DNA of 64,000 nucleotides from an uncultured Coprococcus sp. (lineage in GTDB: Bacteria > Bacillota > Clostridia > Lachnospirales > Lachnospiraceae): contig CAKQIY010000007.1 in assembly GCA_934247115.1 (NCBI GenBank), positions 12,840 to 76,839 on the forward strand, given 5' to 3'. How positions within the stretch are numbered: position 1 is the stretch's first letter; every line of letters starts with the position of its first letter. The position numbers were made by a program, and so were the translations under genes. The notes under the pieces were generated by a model. That model saw only the letters and a program-made list of their open reading frames with translations, made no database searches and was not told the DNA's origin. This document shows positions 13,098 to 20,514 of this stretch, piece after piece.

Positions 13098-13128
13098 ACT
13101 ATAACACTGGAGTGGACTCCATGTGCAA
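13098..13128 (-). promoter_or_regulatory. MerR-type promoter/operator before the MurE-like gene
   Basis: On the minus strand TTGCAC (13123-13128) and TATAGT (13098-13103) are separated by 19 bp instead of 17, and the spacer contains the perfect dyad TGGAGTCCACTCCA. An overlong spacer filled by a dyad is the hallmark of MerR-family activated promoters. No MerR gene is in the window. Confidence 0.6.
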
Positions 13129-13217
13129 CCCCTTTATGGTATGTTTCACATACTTTTCATATTTATCCTATTCAATGACTATGATTTCATCGTTTCTGCA
13201 AGATTGATATTTGCAGA

Positions 13218-14492
13218 TCACTTTCCCTGAATATCTATTATCACATACTCTGACCTGCACCCCGTCTTGAACTTGATCGCCCAATCAGATATTCCTGATG
13301 TCACAAGAAAATCCGAACCATCAAGATCCTCCAGACCATATATCTGGTCATTTCCTCCCATGCCTGTTATCTCCTGGAACAGTTTTATGAGAAGCAGCTG
13401 ACCACCATGAGTATGTCCCGAAAGTACAAGGTCAACTCCCGCAGCCTTCTCATGTGCATACTCCACAGGCTGGTGATCCATGACTATCTGATATTTGTCA
13501 TCGTCAAGATCCTTCACCAGATCCTCTATGTCAGCTCTGCTGCCGCCGCGGCCCGTCACCTCGGACAGATCCTGTCTACCTGTTATGTAGAAGCTGTCTC
13601 CAAGAAGCACTGTCTGATCCTGAAGCGCCGTAACTCCATTCTTAGTAAGCTCAGCTATGATATCATCCCCATCGTAGCCCCTGCGCTCGGATGCATAATA
13701 CCCCTTGTCGTGATTGCCAAACACATAATATACGCCGTACTTAGTGTCCAGGGTTCCAAGCGCCTCGCAACACTTCTTCATATCATTAAGGCTCGTATCA
13801 TCATCCACGAAATCGCCTGCTATCAGCACAGCATCAGGATCCTGTGCCTGTATCTCCTTCACATGCTCTGCAAATCCATCGCCGTCAAATGTGGTTCCCG
13901 TGTGGGAATCTGCGATGAGCGCAAGCTTTATGCTGCCAACCGCTTTGTCGGTATGTATCGTGTAGTCCTTCTGCCACACGTTATGAGCCTGATACCAGCC
14001 CCACGACATATATACAATTGTAATGATTATAGCGGTCACACCTGCATAATATATCTTTCTTTTTTTAGGTTTTATGCTGCTCTCTGCATTGTTTTCTACC
14101 ACATTGTTCTCTGCCGCATCATTCTCAGTCGTATTGTGCTTAATTGCATCGTTCTCCACTGCGTTGTTCTTAATTGTATTGCTCTCAGTTGTCTCACCCG
14201 CCGTTGATTTTATTCTGTTCTTCACCTTACCCACCAGCCAGAATGCGAACTCACAGACAAGCCAGAACAATATCATGTAGATCGTGACTATGATTGCGTT
14301 GATATACCCCATAGCCAGACTTAAAACTACTATGAAAACAACACAGATCGCCGCACTGATAAGAATGCTCAGCCACTTTCTGTCCTTCGCCAGCTTACCT
14401 ACCCATACAAATTTCCTGACCCTTGTGATCAGATATATACATGCGGCTATGAACGCCGCAAACATAAATATAAAAATAAATGCCCACATCAT
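13218..14492 (-). CDS. Membrane-anchored calcineurin-like metallophosphoesterase
   Basis: 424 residues from ATG 14492 (MMWAFIFIFMF, behind CGAGGAGAAC); a longer frame to 14639 lacks a ribosome site and overlaps the Fic gene. Three hydrophobic segments fill the N terminus, then a low-complexity Asn/Glu linker encoded by a 15-bp minisatellite, a fourth membrane segment (TAIIITIVYMSWGWY), and an external or cytosolic YkuE/YaeI-type metallophosphoesterase domain. Metal ligands are visible as ADSHTG, AGDFVDD, FGNHD, MDHQP and LSGHTHGGQ. Relatives act on UDP-diacylglucosamine-type lipids or other phosphodiesters at the membrane; the substrate here is unknown. It lies 32 bp downstream of the Fic gene in the same direction. 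Confidence 0.85.
   Translation of the reverse strand: MMWAFIFIFMFAAFIAACIYLITRVRKFVWVGKLAKDRKWLSILISAAICVVFIVVLSLAMGYINAIIVTIYMILFWLVCEFAFWLVGKVKNRIKSTAGETTESNTIKNNAVENDAIKHNTTENDAAENNVVENNAESSIKPKKRKIYYAGVTAIIITIVYMSWGWYQAHNVWQKDYTIHTDKAVGSIKLALIADSHTGTTFDGDGFAEHVKEIQAQDPDAVLIAGDFVDDDTSLNDMKKCCEALGTLDTKYGVYYVFGNHDKGYYASERRGYDGDDIIAELTKNGVTALQDQTVLLGDSFYITGRQDLSEVTGRGGSRADIEDLVKDLDDDKYQIVMDHQPVEYAHEKAAGVDLVLSGHTHGGQLLLIKLFQEITGMGGNDQIYGLEDLDGSDFLVTSGISDWAIKFKTGCRSEYVIIDIQGK
14086..14190. repeat. Seven 15-bp units encoding pentapeptide repeats
   Basis: Seven in-frame 15-bp units (for example GCATTGTTTTCTACC, ACATTGTTCTCTGCC, GCATCGTTCTCCACT) lie inside the metallophosphoesterase gene and encode variations on ENNAV/ENDAI. 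Because units are multiples of three, slippage changes linker length without breaking the frame. Confidence 0.75.
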
Positions 14493-14524
14493 TTGTATGT
14501 TCTCCTCGATTCTTCTAATTTCTG

Positions 14525-15571
14525 TTATTTCATTCTGACATAATAGGTAGACTTGCCTGTACCGCCTCTGCCTATATCGCCCTCTTTTACGAGTTTTCTG
14601 AGTGCACCCTCTACCGAACTGATGCTGAGGGTCGGACAAAGTTCCATTATATCCTGCTTTGTAAACTTTCCTATTTTCAGCAGTATCGCTTTTCGCACCA
14701 TCTCAATCGCCGGCATCTTTTCCTCTACAATTGCAAAGCGCTCCTCAAAATCCTTGTAAGCAGCAAGTATCGTTCCAAGGAGATACTTTATAAACGGAAT
14801 CACATCCTCCGTTCCCTCATGCCAGCCTGCCTGCGCTTTTCCAAGTGACTCATAATATAACTCCTTATTTCCTGCGATCTTAGCCTCAAGGGAAATATAC
14901 TTTCCTACATAGAATCCACTTCTATATAACAAAAGCGTTGTGAGCAGTCTGCTCATTCTGCCATTGCCATCATTAAACGGATGTATGCACAGAAAATCAT
15001 GTATGAAAACAGGAATGACGATCAGCGGCTCCACCTCGAAATTACCGATCACCCTGTTGTATTCCCCACATATCCTGTCCAACGCTTCCGGTGTCTCAAA
15101 TGGAGCCATCGGCGTGAACAGGACTTCCGTATGCCCATCAGGATAAGTTGCGCTGATATAGTTCTGCACGGTCTTTGTTCTTCCTGCAAACGGGTTATTC
15201 ATATGACTGTACAACATCTTATGCAGCTGAAGTATATAATTCTGAGTTATAGGTATCGCATCAAAGCTTTCATGTATAACCCCTAGTACATCCCTGTAAC
15301 CTGCTATCTCTTCCTCGGCTCTGTTCTTCGGTGTGGTCTTCTCCTCAACCAACTGCTTTATTCTTGTATTTGTTGTGACTATACCCTCTATGGCATTGGA
15401 CGCCTCCGTGCTCTGGATCTTTGCTATCTCAACAAGCTTATCCAGTTCATCTGGACGCTGTCTTAAATACAGTTCCTGTTTACCTGCATATCTATATATT
15501 GCAGCTATGAGTCCAAGCACTTCAGAATCCCATTTTTCTTCTTTTATTTTACTGTAATTAAAAGTTCTCAT
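14525..15571 (-). CDS. Fic family AMP-transferase with N-terminal inhibitory motif and C-terminal winged helix
   Basis: 348 residues. The Fic active loop is exact: HPFNDGNGRMSR (197-208), with catalytic His197. The self-inhibitory motif (S/T)xxxE(G/N) occurs N-terminally as SNAIEG (58-63), making this a class II Fic protein kept inactive until Glu62 is displaced. Upstream is the Fic_N-like helix region, and the C-terminal 80 residues (ILLKIGKFTKQDIMELCPTL and following) form a winged helix. Such proteins move AMP or another nucleotide onto target proteins; the target is unknown. The winged helix and four TTAAGGG-type sites over its own promoter suggest self-regulation. The ATG overlaps one of these sites, with AAAAGGAGCG as ribosome site. 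Confidence 0.9.
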   Translation of the reverse strand: MRTFNYSKIKEEKWDSEVLGLIAAIYRYAGKQELYLRQRPDELDKLVEIAKIQSTEASNAIEGIVTTNTRIKQLVEEKTTPKNRAEEEIAGYRDVLGVIHESFDAIPITQNYILQLHKMLYSHMNNPFAGRTKTVQNYISATYPDGHTEVLFTPMAPFETPEALDRICGEYNRVIGNFEVEPLIVIPVFIHDFLCIHPFNDGNGRMSRLLTTLLLYRSGFYVGKYISLEAKIAGNKELYYESLGKAQAGWHEGTEDVIPFIKYLLGTILAAYKDFEERFAIVEEKMPAIEMVRKAILLKIGKFTKQDIMELCPTLSISSVEGALRKLVKEGDIGRGGTGKSTYYVRMK

Positions 15572-15572
15572 T

Positions 15573-15638
15573 CCCTTAACTCGCTCCTTTTTCCTTAAAT
15601 ATTAGCACATTTTAAGGGAAAGTCAACCCAGTTAAGGG
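15573..15638 (-). promoter_or_regulatory. Promoter and four-site nested operator of the Fic gene
   Basis: The promoter on the minus strand is TTGACT (15621-15626), 16 bp, TAATAT (15599-15604). Four copies of CCCTTAA or its complement surround it: AGTTAAGGG (15630-15638), TTTAAGGGAA (15611-15620), CCTTAAA (15593-15599) and CCCTTAACT (15573-15581, touching the start codon). The outer pair is a perfect 9-bp inverted repeat and the inner pair a second one. A protein bound here would block both promoter and ribosome site. Confidence 0.6.
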
Positions 15639-15714
15639 CATTTCCCCTCAAAGTTCTATCAATTTTAAGGTTATCCAATTGTATACTATTTATGCAGCTT
15701 ACTAAGTGAACTCT

Positions 15715-15753
15715 CAAAAAACCACCACATCAAACTGATGATGCGGTGGTTTT
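15715..15753 (-). terminator. Rho-independent terminator of cysK
   Basis: On the minus strand ACCACCGCATCA pairs with TGATGTGGTGGT and is followed by TTTTTTGAG. It lies 40 bases after the cysK stop. The A-rich other flank could make it work in both directions. Confidence 0.85.
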
Positions 15754-15793
15754 ACATATAAATTCTATATCACAGCAATTACTTTATATCCAT

Positions 15794-16723
15794 TTAGCCG
15801 AATAACGGAGTTGAGTAATATCTGTCTCCACTGTCTGGAAGAAGAACTACGATGTTCTTGCCTGCATACTCAGGGCGCTCTGCGATCTGCTTTGCTGCAA
15901 AGTAAGCTGCACCTGATGAGATTCCTACGAGGATTCCCTCTGCTGATGCGATCTCCTTTGCTGCTGCAAATGCGTCGTCATTCTCAACGGCGATGATCTC
16001 GTCATATACCTTTGTGTTAAGTGTGTCAGGAACAAATCCTGCACCGATTCCCTGTATCTTGTGTGCTCCTGAAACGCCCTTTGAGAGGACCGGTGATGTG
16101 GCAGGCTCAACTGCGATAACCTTTACATCTGGATTCTTCTCCTTCAGATACTCGCCAACGCCTGTGATAGTTCCACCTGTTCCGATACCGGCTACAAATA
16201 CATCTACATTGCCGTCTGTGTCCTCCCAGATCTCAGGACCAGTTGTGAGTCTGTGTGCCTTTGGATTGGATGGATTTACGAACTGTCCAGCTACAAAGCT
16301 GCCAGGGATCTCCTTTGAAAGCTCATCAGCCTTTGCGATGGCTCCCTTCATTCCCTTTGTTCCGTCTGTGAGAACTATCTCTGCACCGTATGCCTTGATG
16401 ATGTTACGTCTCTCAACGCTCATGGTCTCAGGCATAACGATGATCGCCTTGTAACCCTTGGCTGTTGCTATGGATGCAAGACCGATACCTGTGTTACCTG
16501 ATGTAGGCTCGATGATGGTTGCACCCGGCTTGAGTGTTCCATCCTTCTCAGCATCCTCGATCATCTGGAATGCGATTCTGTCCTTTACACTTCCTGCTGG
16601 GTTAAAGTACTCCAGCTTCGCAAGGATATTTGCCTTGAGATCATTCTTCTTCTCTATGTTCGAAAGCTCCAGAAGTGGAGTCTTACCTATAAGCTCTGCT
16701 GCGCTCTTATATATATTACTCAT
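15794..16723 (-). CDS. cysK: Cysteine synthase A (O-acetylserine sulfhydrylase)
   Basis: 309 residues, standard CysK length. PLP-binding Lys47 is in EYFNPAGSVKDRIAF, the substrate loop is EPTSGNTGIGLA, and the PLP phosphate loop is GIGTGGTITGVGEYL. It makes cysteine from O-acetylserine and sulfide in the cytosol. It lies 164 bp downstream of metY in the same direction, with a hairpin between them, and the divergent Rrf2 regulator beyond metY completes a sulfur cluster. No serine acetyltransferase gene is present in the window. The ribosome site GGAAAGG is about 15 bases from the ATG, slightly far. Confidence 0.95.
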   Translation of the reverse strand: MSNIYKSAAELIGKTPLLELSNIEKKNDLKANILAKLEYFNPAGSVKDRIAFQMIEDAEKDGTLKPGATIIEPTSGNTGIGLASIATAKGYKAIIVMPETMSVERRNIIKAYGAEIVLTDGTKGMKGAIAKADELSKEIPGSFVAGQFVNPSNPKAHRLTTGPEIWEDTDGNVDVFVAGIGTGGTITGVGEYLKEKNPDVKVIAVEPATSPVLSKGVSGAHKIQGIGAGFVPDTLNTKVYDEIIAVENDDAFAAAKEIASAEGILVGISSGAAYFAAKQIAERPEYAGKNIVVLLPDSGDRYYSTPLFG

Positions 16724-16811
16724 ATTATTGTACCATTACCTTTCCTGATATTTATTACGTTCACTATTTGTAGTCTTCTCTTATATTCTACTCATTGTCC
16801 ATCTGTTTTAA

Positions 16812-16866
16812 ACGACGCTGGGCTTCAACATGTCATTCAAAATGTCATCCAAAGCCAGCGCCGTCT
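16812..16866 (-). terminator. Stem-loop between metY and cysK
   Basis: GACGGCGCTGGCTT pairs with AAGCCCAGCGTCGT with small bulges on the minus strand, followed only by TTTAAAAC. It could be a weak terminator that lets part of metY transcripts continue into cysK. A duplicated ATGACAT motif sits in the loop. Confidence 0.45.
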
Positions 16867-16887
16867 TATATTCATTATTTATATCGA

Positions 16888-18198
16888 TTACTCCTGGATT
16901 GCCTTGAACGCCTCGTCAAGATCCTCGATTATATCGTCTATGTTCTCAGTACCGATTGAAAGTCTGATCGTGTTCTGCTTGATTCCCTGATCGATAAGCT
17001 CAGCCTCATTCAGCTCTGAGTGAGTTGTTGATGCCGGGTGGATAGCCAGTGACTTAACATCAGCGACATTTGCAAGAAGTGAGAATATCTCCAGATTGTC
17101 GATGAACTTCTTGGCTGTCTCTGCATCGCCCTTTATCTCAAAAGTGAAGATAGAACCACCGCCGTTAGGGAAGTACTTCTTGTACAGTCTCTGCTGCTCA
17201 GGATCTGTTGATACTGAAGGGTGATTTACCTTCTCAACAAGTGGATGGTTGTTCAGGTACTCAACTACCTTGAGTGCATTTGATACATGTCTCTCAACAC
17301 GGAGTGACAGTGTCTCAAGTCCCTGAAGGAATATCCATGAGTGTATTGGTGAGATCGTAGCACCTGTGTCACGGAGAAGGATAGCTCTGATTCTTGTGAC
17401 AAATGCTGCAGGGCCTGCTGCGTCTACAAAGCTTACACCGTGGTAGCTCTCATTTGGCTCAGTGAGCTGTGGGAACTTGCCTGATGCCTTCCAGTCGAAG
17501 TTACCGCTGTCGATGATGACACCACCGATAGTTGTTCCGTGTCCACCGATGAACTTTGTCGCTGAGTGAACTACGATGTCCGCACCGTACTCGATAGGTC
17601 TTACAAGGTATGGTGTTGCAAATGTGCTGTCGATCACAAGTGGAATCTTGTGTGCGTGAGCGATCTTTGCAATTGTCTCGATATCTGAAACCTCTGAGTT
17701 AGGATTTCCAAGAACCTCGATGTAGAGGGCCTTTGTGTTCTCCTGGATAGCATCCTCAAATGCCTGTGGATCAAGTGGATCAACGAATGTTGTATCTACA
17801 TTGTAATCCTTGAGTGTATGTGCAAGGAGATTGTATGTTCCACCGTAGATATTCTTTGCTGCTACGATGTGGTCTCCTGCAAGTGCAAGGTTCTGAATTG
17901 TGTATGTTACTGATGCTGCACCTGAACCAACTGCCAGTGCTGCAACGCCGCCCTCGAGGGCTGCGATTCTTCTCTCAAATACATCCTCTGTTGGATTTGT
18001 AAGTCTTCCGTAGATGTTGCCGGCATCCTTGAGTGCGAATCTGTCAGCTGCATGCTGTGAGTTGTGGAATACGAATGATGATGTCTGGTAGATTGGTACC
18101 GCTCTTGCATCTGTAACCGGATCTGCTGTCTCCTGTCCTACGTGTAACTGTAATGTCTCAAACTTTAAATTTCTCTCTGCTCTTGTCTTCTTTGCCAT
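16888..18198 (-). CDS. metY: O-acetylhomoserine aminocarboxypropyltransferase (sulfhydrylase)
   Basis: 436 residues from ATG 18198 (MAKKTRAERNLKFETLQLH), which has AAGGAGAATAAGATC directly upstream; an in-frame ATG at 18255 lacks a ribosome site. The Cys/Met-metabolism PLP fold is complete: the AVPIYQTSSFVF N terminus, Lys in VVHSATKFIGGHGTTIGG, and LSIGTENIDDIIEDL at the end. The length and the FxSxxxxAxxFxLK-type segment (FHNSQHAADRFALKDAGNIY) fit MetY rather than cystathionine synthases. It makes homocysteine, or cysteine from O-acetylserine, using sulfide. Its long leader (about 360 nt) carries a cysteine-rich leader peptide, and GGAATT elements overlap the promoter, so two layers of sulfur control are likely. 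Confidence 0.93.
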   Translation of the reverse strand: MAKKTRAERNLKFETLQLHVGQETADPVTDARAVPIYQTSSFVFHNSQHAADRFALKDAGNIYGRLTNPTEDVFERRIAALEGGVAALAVGSGAASVTYTIQNLALAGDHIVAAKNIYGGTYNLLAHTLKDYNVDTTFVDPLDPQAFEDAIQENTKALYIEVLGNPNSEVSDIETIAKIAHAHKIPLVIDSTFATPYLVRPIEYGADIVVHSATKFIGGHGTTIGGVIIDSGNFDWKASGKFPQLTEPNESYHGVSFVDAAGPAAFVTRIRAILLRDTGATISPIHSWIFLQGLETLSLRVERHVSNALKVVEYLNNHPLVEKVNHPSVSTDPEQQRLYKKYFPNGGGSIFTFEIKGDAETAKKFIDNLEIFSLLANVADVKSLAIHPASTTHSELNEAELIDQGIKQNTIRLSIGTENIDDIIEDLDEAFKAIQE

Positions 18199-18367
18199 GA
18201 TCTTATTCTCCTTAAATTCAAATATTTTATCTGTCATGCGCACATGCCCATTCATCTTGTCATGTATGTAAGCTCATGTGACATTATACTCTTCTTTATT
18301 ATTCTCTGTCTATTATGTATGATCTGTTATTTATATCTGTGTCATGATAATTTGTTCTGTGTTCGCT

Positions 18368-18451
18368 TTAACAGCAGCAACACATGACTTCTATGCAACA
18401 CATTCGTCTGTCTTCGTTAAGGTACTGTGGTTTAAATGTCCTTCCCAGCAT
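18368..18451 (-). CDS. Cysteine-rich leader peptide of metY (probable attenuator)
   Basis: A 27-codon frame within the metY leader reads MLGRTFKPQYLNEDRRMC and ends CIEVMCCCC before a TAA. Six of the last ten residues are Cys and one is Met, while the first 17 have no Cys. It begins with ATG at 18451 behind GAGGTG at good spacing, about 110 nt after the predicted transcription start and 170 nt before the metY ATG. Short leader frames ending in runs of a regulatory amino acid are how ribosomes sense that amino acid (attenuation); polycysteine leaders are known from actinobacteria upstream of sulfur genes. No obvious intrinsic terminator was found between the peptide and metY, so the mechanism (translation coupling, Rho or alternative folding) is open. 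The sequence evidence is direct; the function is inference. Confidence 0.72.
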   Translation of the reverse strand: MLGRTFKPQYLNEDRRMCCIEVMCCCC

Positions 18452-18528
18452 ATCAACACCTCTTTCTCGATTTTCGTCTTTGAAATTTGACTTGATCGTA
18501 TCATTTCTGTGATTATTTTTACTTTTCA

Positions 18529-18597
18529 CATAATTCCTACTCGGAAACTATGAATTAAGCATAGCTGTATATTACAGCCTAATTCCCACTTTGTCAA
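18529..18597 (-). promoter_or_regulatory. metY promoter with two GGAATT (CymR/Rrf2-like) elements
   Basis: Minus strand: TTGACA (18592-18597), 17 bp, TAATAT (18569-18574). GTGGGAATTAGG lies within the spacer and GTAGGAATTATG (around 18529-18540) about 20 bp beyond the start site, near a CCGAGTAGGAAT segment. GGAATT is the core seen in Bacillus CymR targets, and an Rrf2-family gene diverges from here. The region 18199-18702 (504 bp) contains this promoter, the leader peptide and the plus-strand promoter of the regulator. Confidence 0.62.
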
Positions 18598-18617
18598 TAG
18601 GTTTTTTATGAATTATC

Positions 18618-18645
18618 TTGATTGTTTTTTTTCAGATGTTATAAT
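18618..18645 (+). promoter_or_regulatory. Promoter of the Rrf2-family regulator gene
   Basis: TTGATT (18618-18623), 16-bp T-rich spacer, TATAAT (18640-18645). Transcription would start near 18652, 50 nt before the ATG at 18703, ruling out the upstream in-frame ATG at 18622. The -35 is 20 bp from that of metY, so the two promoters are back to back. Confidence 0.7.
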
Positions 18646-18702
18646 AGACATGTAAATGATATGAAATCATCAGTAAATACAGGCATTTGGGAGGTTTATA
18701 TT

Positions 18703-19137
18703 ATGAAAGTATCCACAAAAGGACGTTACGCTCTGCGTTTCCTTATAAATATAGCGGCAAGGACAGACGGCAAACCCGTGAGCATCAAAGATGTTGCCGC
18801 ACAGGAAGAGATATCCGAGAAGTACCTTGAGCAGATCACATCTGTTCTGAACTCAGGTGGACTGGTGAAGAGCACCAGAGGACCGCAGGGAGGCTACCTT
18901 CTCCGAAAAGCCCCAGAAGACATAACAGTGGGCATGGTCTTAAGGCTCACCGAGGGCGGCATATCACCTGTTGCGTGTCTTGATGCAGATGAATTCCAAT
19001 GCGACCGCGAGGCAAAATGCTCCACAATAGGACTGTGGCGCAGACTGGACAAAGCGATCCGGGACGTGATAGACACCACCACCATCGCTGACCTTGTGGC
19101 AGAAAGACCTGAGGCAGCAGACAACTATTGCATTTAA
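18703..19137 (+). CDS. Rrf2 family transcriptional regulator (CymR/IscR-like)
   Basis: 144 residues from ATG 18703, which has TTGGGAGG upstream. The winged-helix DNA-binding region is MKVSTKGRYALRFLINIA through ISEKYLEQITSVLNSGGLVKSTRGPQGGY, typical of Rrf2 proteins. Three cysteines, Cys92, Cys100 and Cys106, sit at the position of the IscR cluster ligands with spacing Cx7Cx5C. It diverges from metY and cysK and faces GGAATT elements in the shared control region. This makes it the likely sulfur or cysteine regulator of the cluster (CymR-like), though an iron-sulfur sensing role cannot be excluded because of the cysteine triad. CymR proteins act with CysK in Bacillus and Staphylococcus; cysK is 3 kb away here. 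Confidence 0.88.
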   Translation: MKVSTKGRYALRFLINIAARTDGKPVSIKDVAAQEEISEKYLEQITSVLNSGGLVKSTRGPQGGYLLRKAPEDITVGMVLRLTEGGISPVACLDADEFQCDREAKCSTIGLWRRLDKAIRDVIDTTTIADLVAERPEAADNYCI

Positions 19138-19161
19138 ATTATATTTACCCTATCAAAGCAT

Positions 19162-19225
19162 AAAAGCATGTATATATGATTTCCAGCAAGGCAGCTGGGA
19201 TTCATATATACATGCTTTTGTTATA
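19162..19225 (+). terminator. Bidirectional terminator after the Rrf2 gene
   Basis: AAAAGCATGTATATATGA pairs with TCATATATACATGCTTTT, with an inner TCCAGC/GCTGGGA stem, followed by TTTTGTTATATTTTT on plus. It also follows the convergent gene ending at 19221 by one base, so it likely serves both. Confidence 0.85.
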
Positions 19226-20417
19226 TTTTTGACTTCAAAATCCGTACAACTTTCTCAACATACGGCTTCACGCCTTCCCAAGGCAACACGTCCTCCGGCA
19301 TCTCAAAACCGTGTTCCTCACGGCACATATAATACCTGTTATCTATGTATTCACCATATTTTTCACAGAGTTCAGATACCTCCATGGTTCCGAAATCATC
19401 CAGCATCGTCACCGTCTTCACAAGTATGCTGTCACAGAAATCCTCGGCTATCTCCTCCACACCCATGCACAGCATTTCCTCGGCGGGTCTTTTTTTATCT
19501 ATGGAATATATCTGATCCATATAAAGCATTTCACCACTTCCCAGATCAATACTGCCAGCATCGCCATCTATTGACCAGACCCTCGCATTATATTCCTTTG
19601 TCAGCTTTTCGCCTCTAAAATCCCAATACTGGATACTGGCCAGCTCTTCGCCTTCGGTGACAAGTTTAAAGCTGTTCTCCATGCACATCAGGACTTCGCC
19701 ATCAATTCTCTTGTTATGCTTTTCTCTATCCCGGCGAAGTTTCAGCCGGTGATTATACAAGTCCTCAGCATTTTCTATGAATCTCGTAACGCAAGTATAC
19801 AGACATCGGATATCCTCCCTGTCCAGATCGATCAGACGGTAAAAATGTGCACTGTCAGGAACTGCCCCACAATTTGTTCCTATCTCCAGCTCATACCGAT
19901 CCGGCTTGTCACACTCCGGGTATCTCTTTATCCTTCTGAGAACATATCCATCCTCCACATGTGTCCCCTCAGTCCCAAGACACAGCACTTTTTCATACGG
20001 ATCTCCGCTATTATTCCTCACGATCTGGGCATCTTCCATGTCTGAATCAAGTATAGTCCGTATATCCGCCTTGAGCTGCCTGACATTTGGGAAGTCGTAT
20101 GCCGCCGCATTTATCAGAGTCTCCCACACCGCTCTATCGTTTTCTTCGTTATCCTCAGACTTATCCTTTTCTGTATTTTCCAGGTTATTTCTCTTGCTTA
20201 CAAGGAGCTGCATATGATAGTCAAATGACAGTATTTTATTCTCACCATTCTCAATGTCGAGTATATTATCTCCGTTCACGGCCTCCATATCCGGGCGTGT
20301 ATAACAGAGCTTATATGTGCCATTCGTCCAACAGAAAATATCGTTAAAAAGATGACTGAGATAATCATCGTCATGCTCGCAGCCTCTCTCACGTATAAAC
20401 TTATATCCCTGTCTCAT
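19221..20417 (-). CDS. Uncharacterised protein, 398 residues
   Basis: Not recognised. The protein is hydrophilic, strongly acidic, without signal peptide or membrane segment, and has a charged Glu/Asp/Lys/Asn stretch (NTEKDKSEDNEENDR, about residues 80-94). It has ten or so scattered cysteines without zinc-ribbon spacing. Two halves seem to repeat a theme of short beta-rich segments (LCLGTEGTHVEDGYVL, YWDFRGEKLTKEYNARVW). It stands alone, convergent with the Rrf2 gene and followed by a shared terminator; thrS lies upstream in the opposite sense of reading order. Base use is like its neighbours. A cytosolic role is the only inference that can be made. Confidence 0.7.
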   Translation of the reverse strand: MRQGYKFIRERGCEHDDDYLSHLFNDIFCWTNGTYKLCYTRPDMEAVNGDNILDIENGENKILSFDYHMQLLVSKRNNLENTEKDKSEDNEENDRAVWETLINAAAYDFPNVRQLKADIRTILDSDMEDAQIVRNNSGDPYEKVLCLGTEGTHVEDGYVLRRIKRYPECDKPDRYELEIGTNCGAVPDSAHFYRLIDLDREDIRCLYTCVTRFIENAEDLYNHRLKLRRDREKHNKRIDGEVLMCMENSFKLVTEGEELASIQYWDFRGEKLTKEYNARVWSIDGDAGSIDLGSGEMLYMDQIYSIDKKRPAEEMLCMGVEEIAEDFCDSILVKTVTMLDDFGTMEVSELCEKYGEYIDNRYYMCREEHGFEMPEDVLPWEGVKPYVEKVVRILKSKI

Positions 20418-20451
20418 ATCCTGTGCCCCCTCACATTATGCATTTATTTAC

Positions 20452-20486
20452 AAAAAAATAATACCCTGTCCTTGCGGACAGGGTAA
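20452..20486 (-). terminator. Rho-independent terminator of thrS
   Basis: TACCCTGTCC and GGACAGGGTA pair perfectly around a GCAA-type loop on the minus strand and are followed by TTATTTTTTTG. It lies 29 bases past the thrS stop. Confidence 0.92.
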
Positions 20487-20514
20487 GTGAACCTGTGGTG
20501 TAAAATTTTCGCTC

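Noticed and set aside
14074..14207. CRISPR-like short repeats
   Set aside because: Contiguous 15-bp units with no spacers, coding for a protein linker.
18199..18567. SAM (S-box) riboswitch in the metY leader
   Set aside because: No S-box core elements (no conserved stem set and no terminator) were found; the Cys-rich leader peptide explains the long leader better.
18622..18702. Longer start of the Rrf2 gene at 18622
   Set aside because: It lies within the -35 to -10 region of the predicted promoter; the family starts at MKVSTKGRYA (18703).
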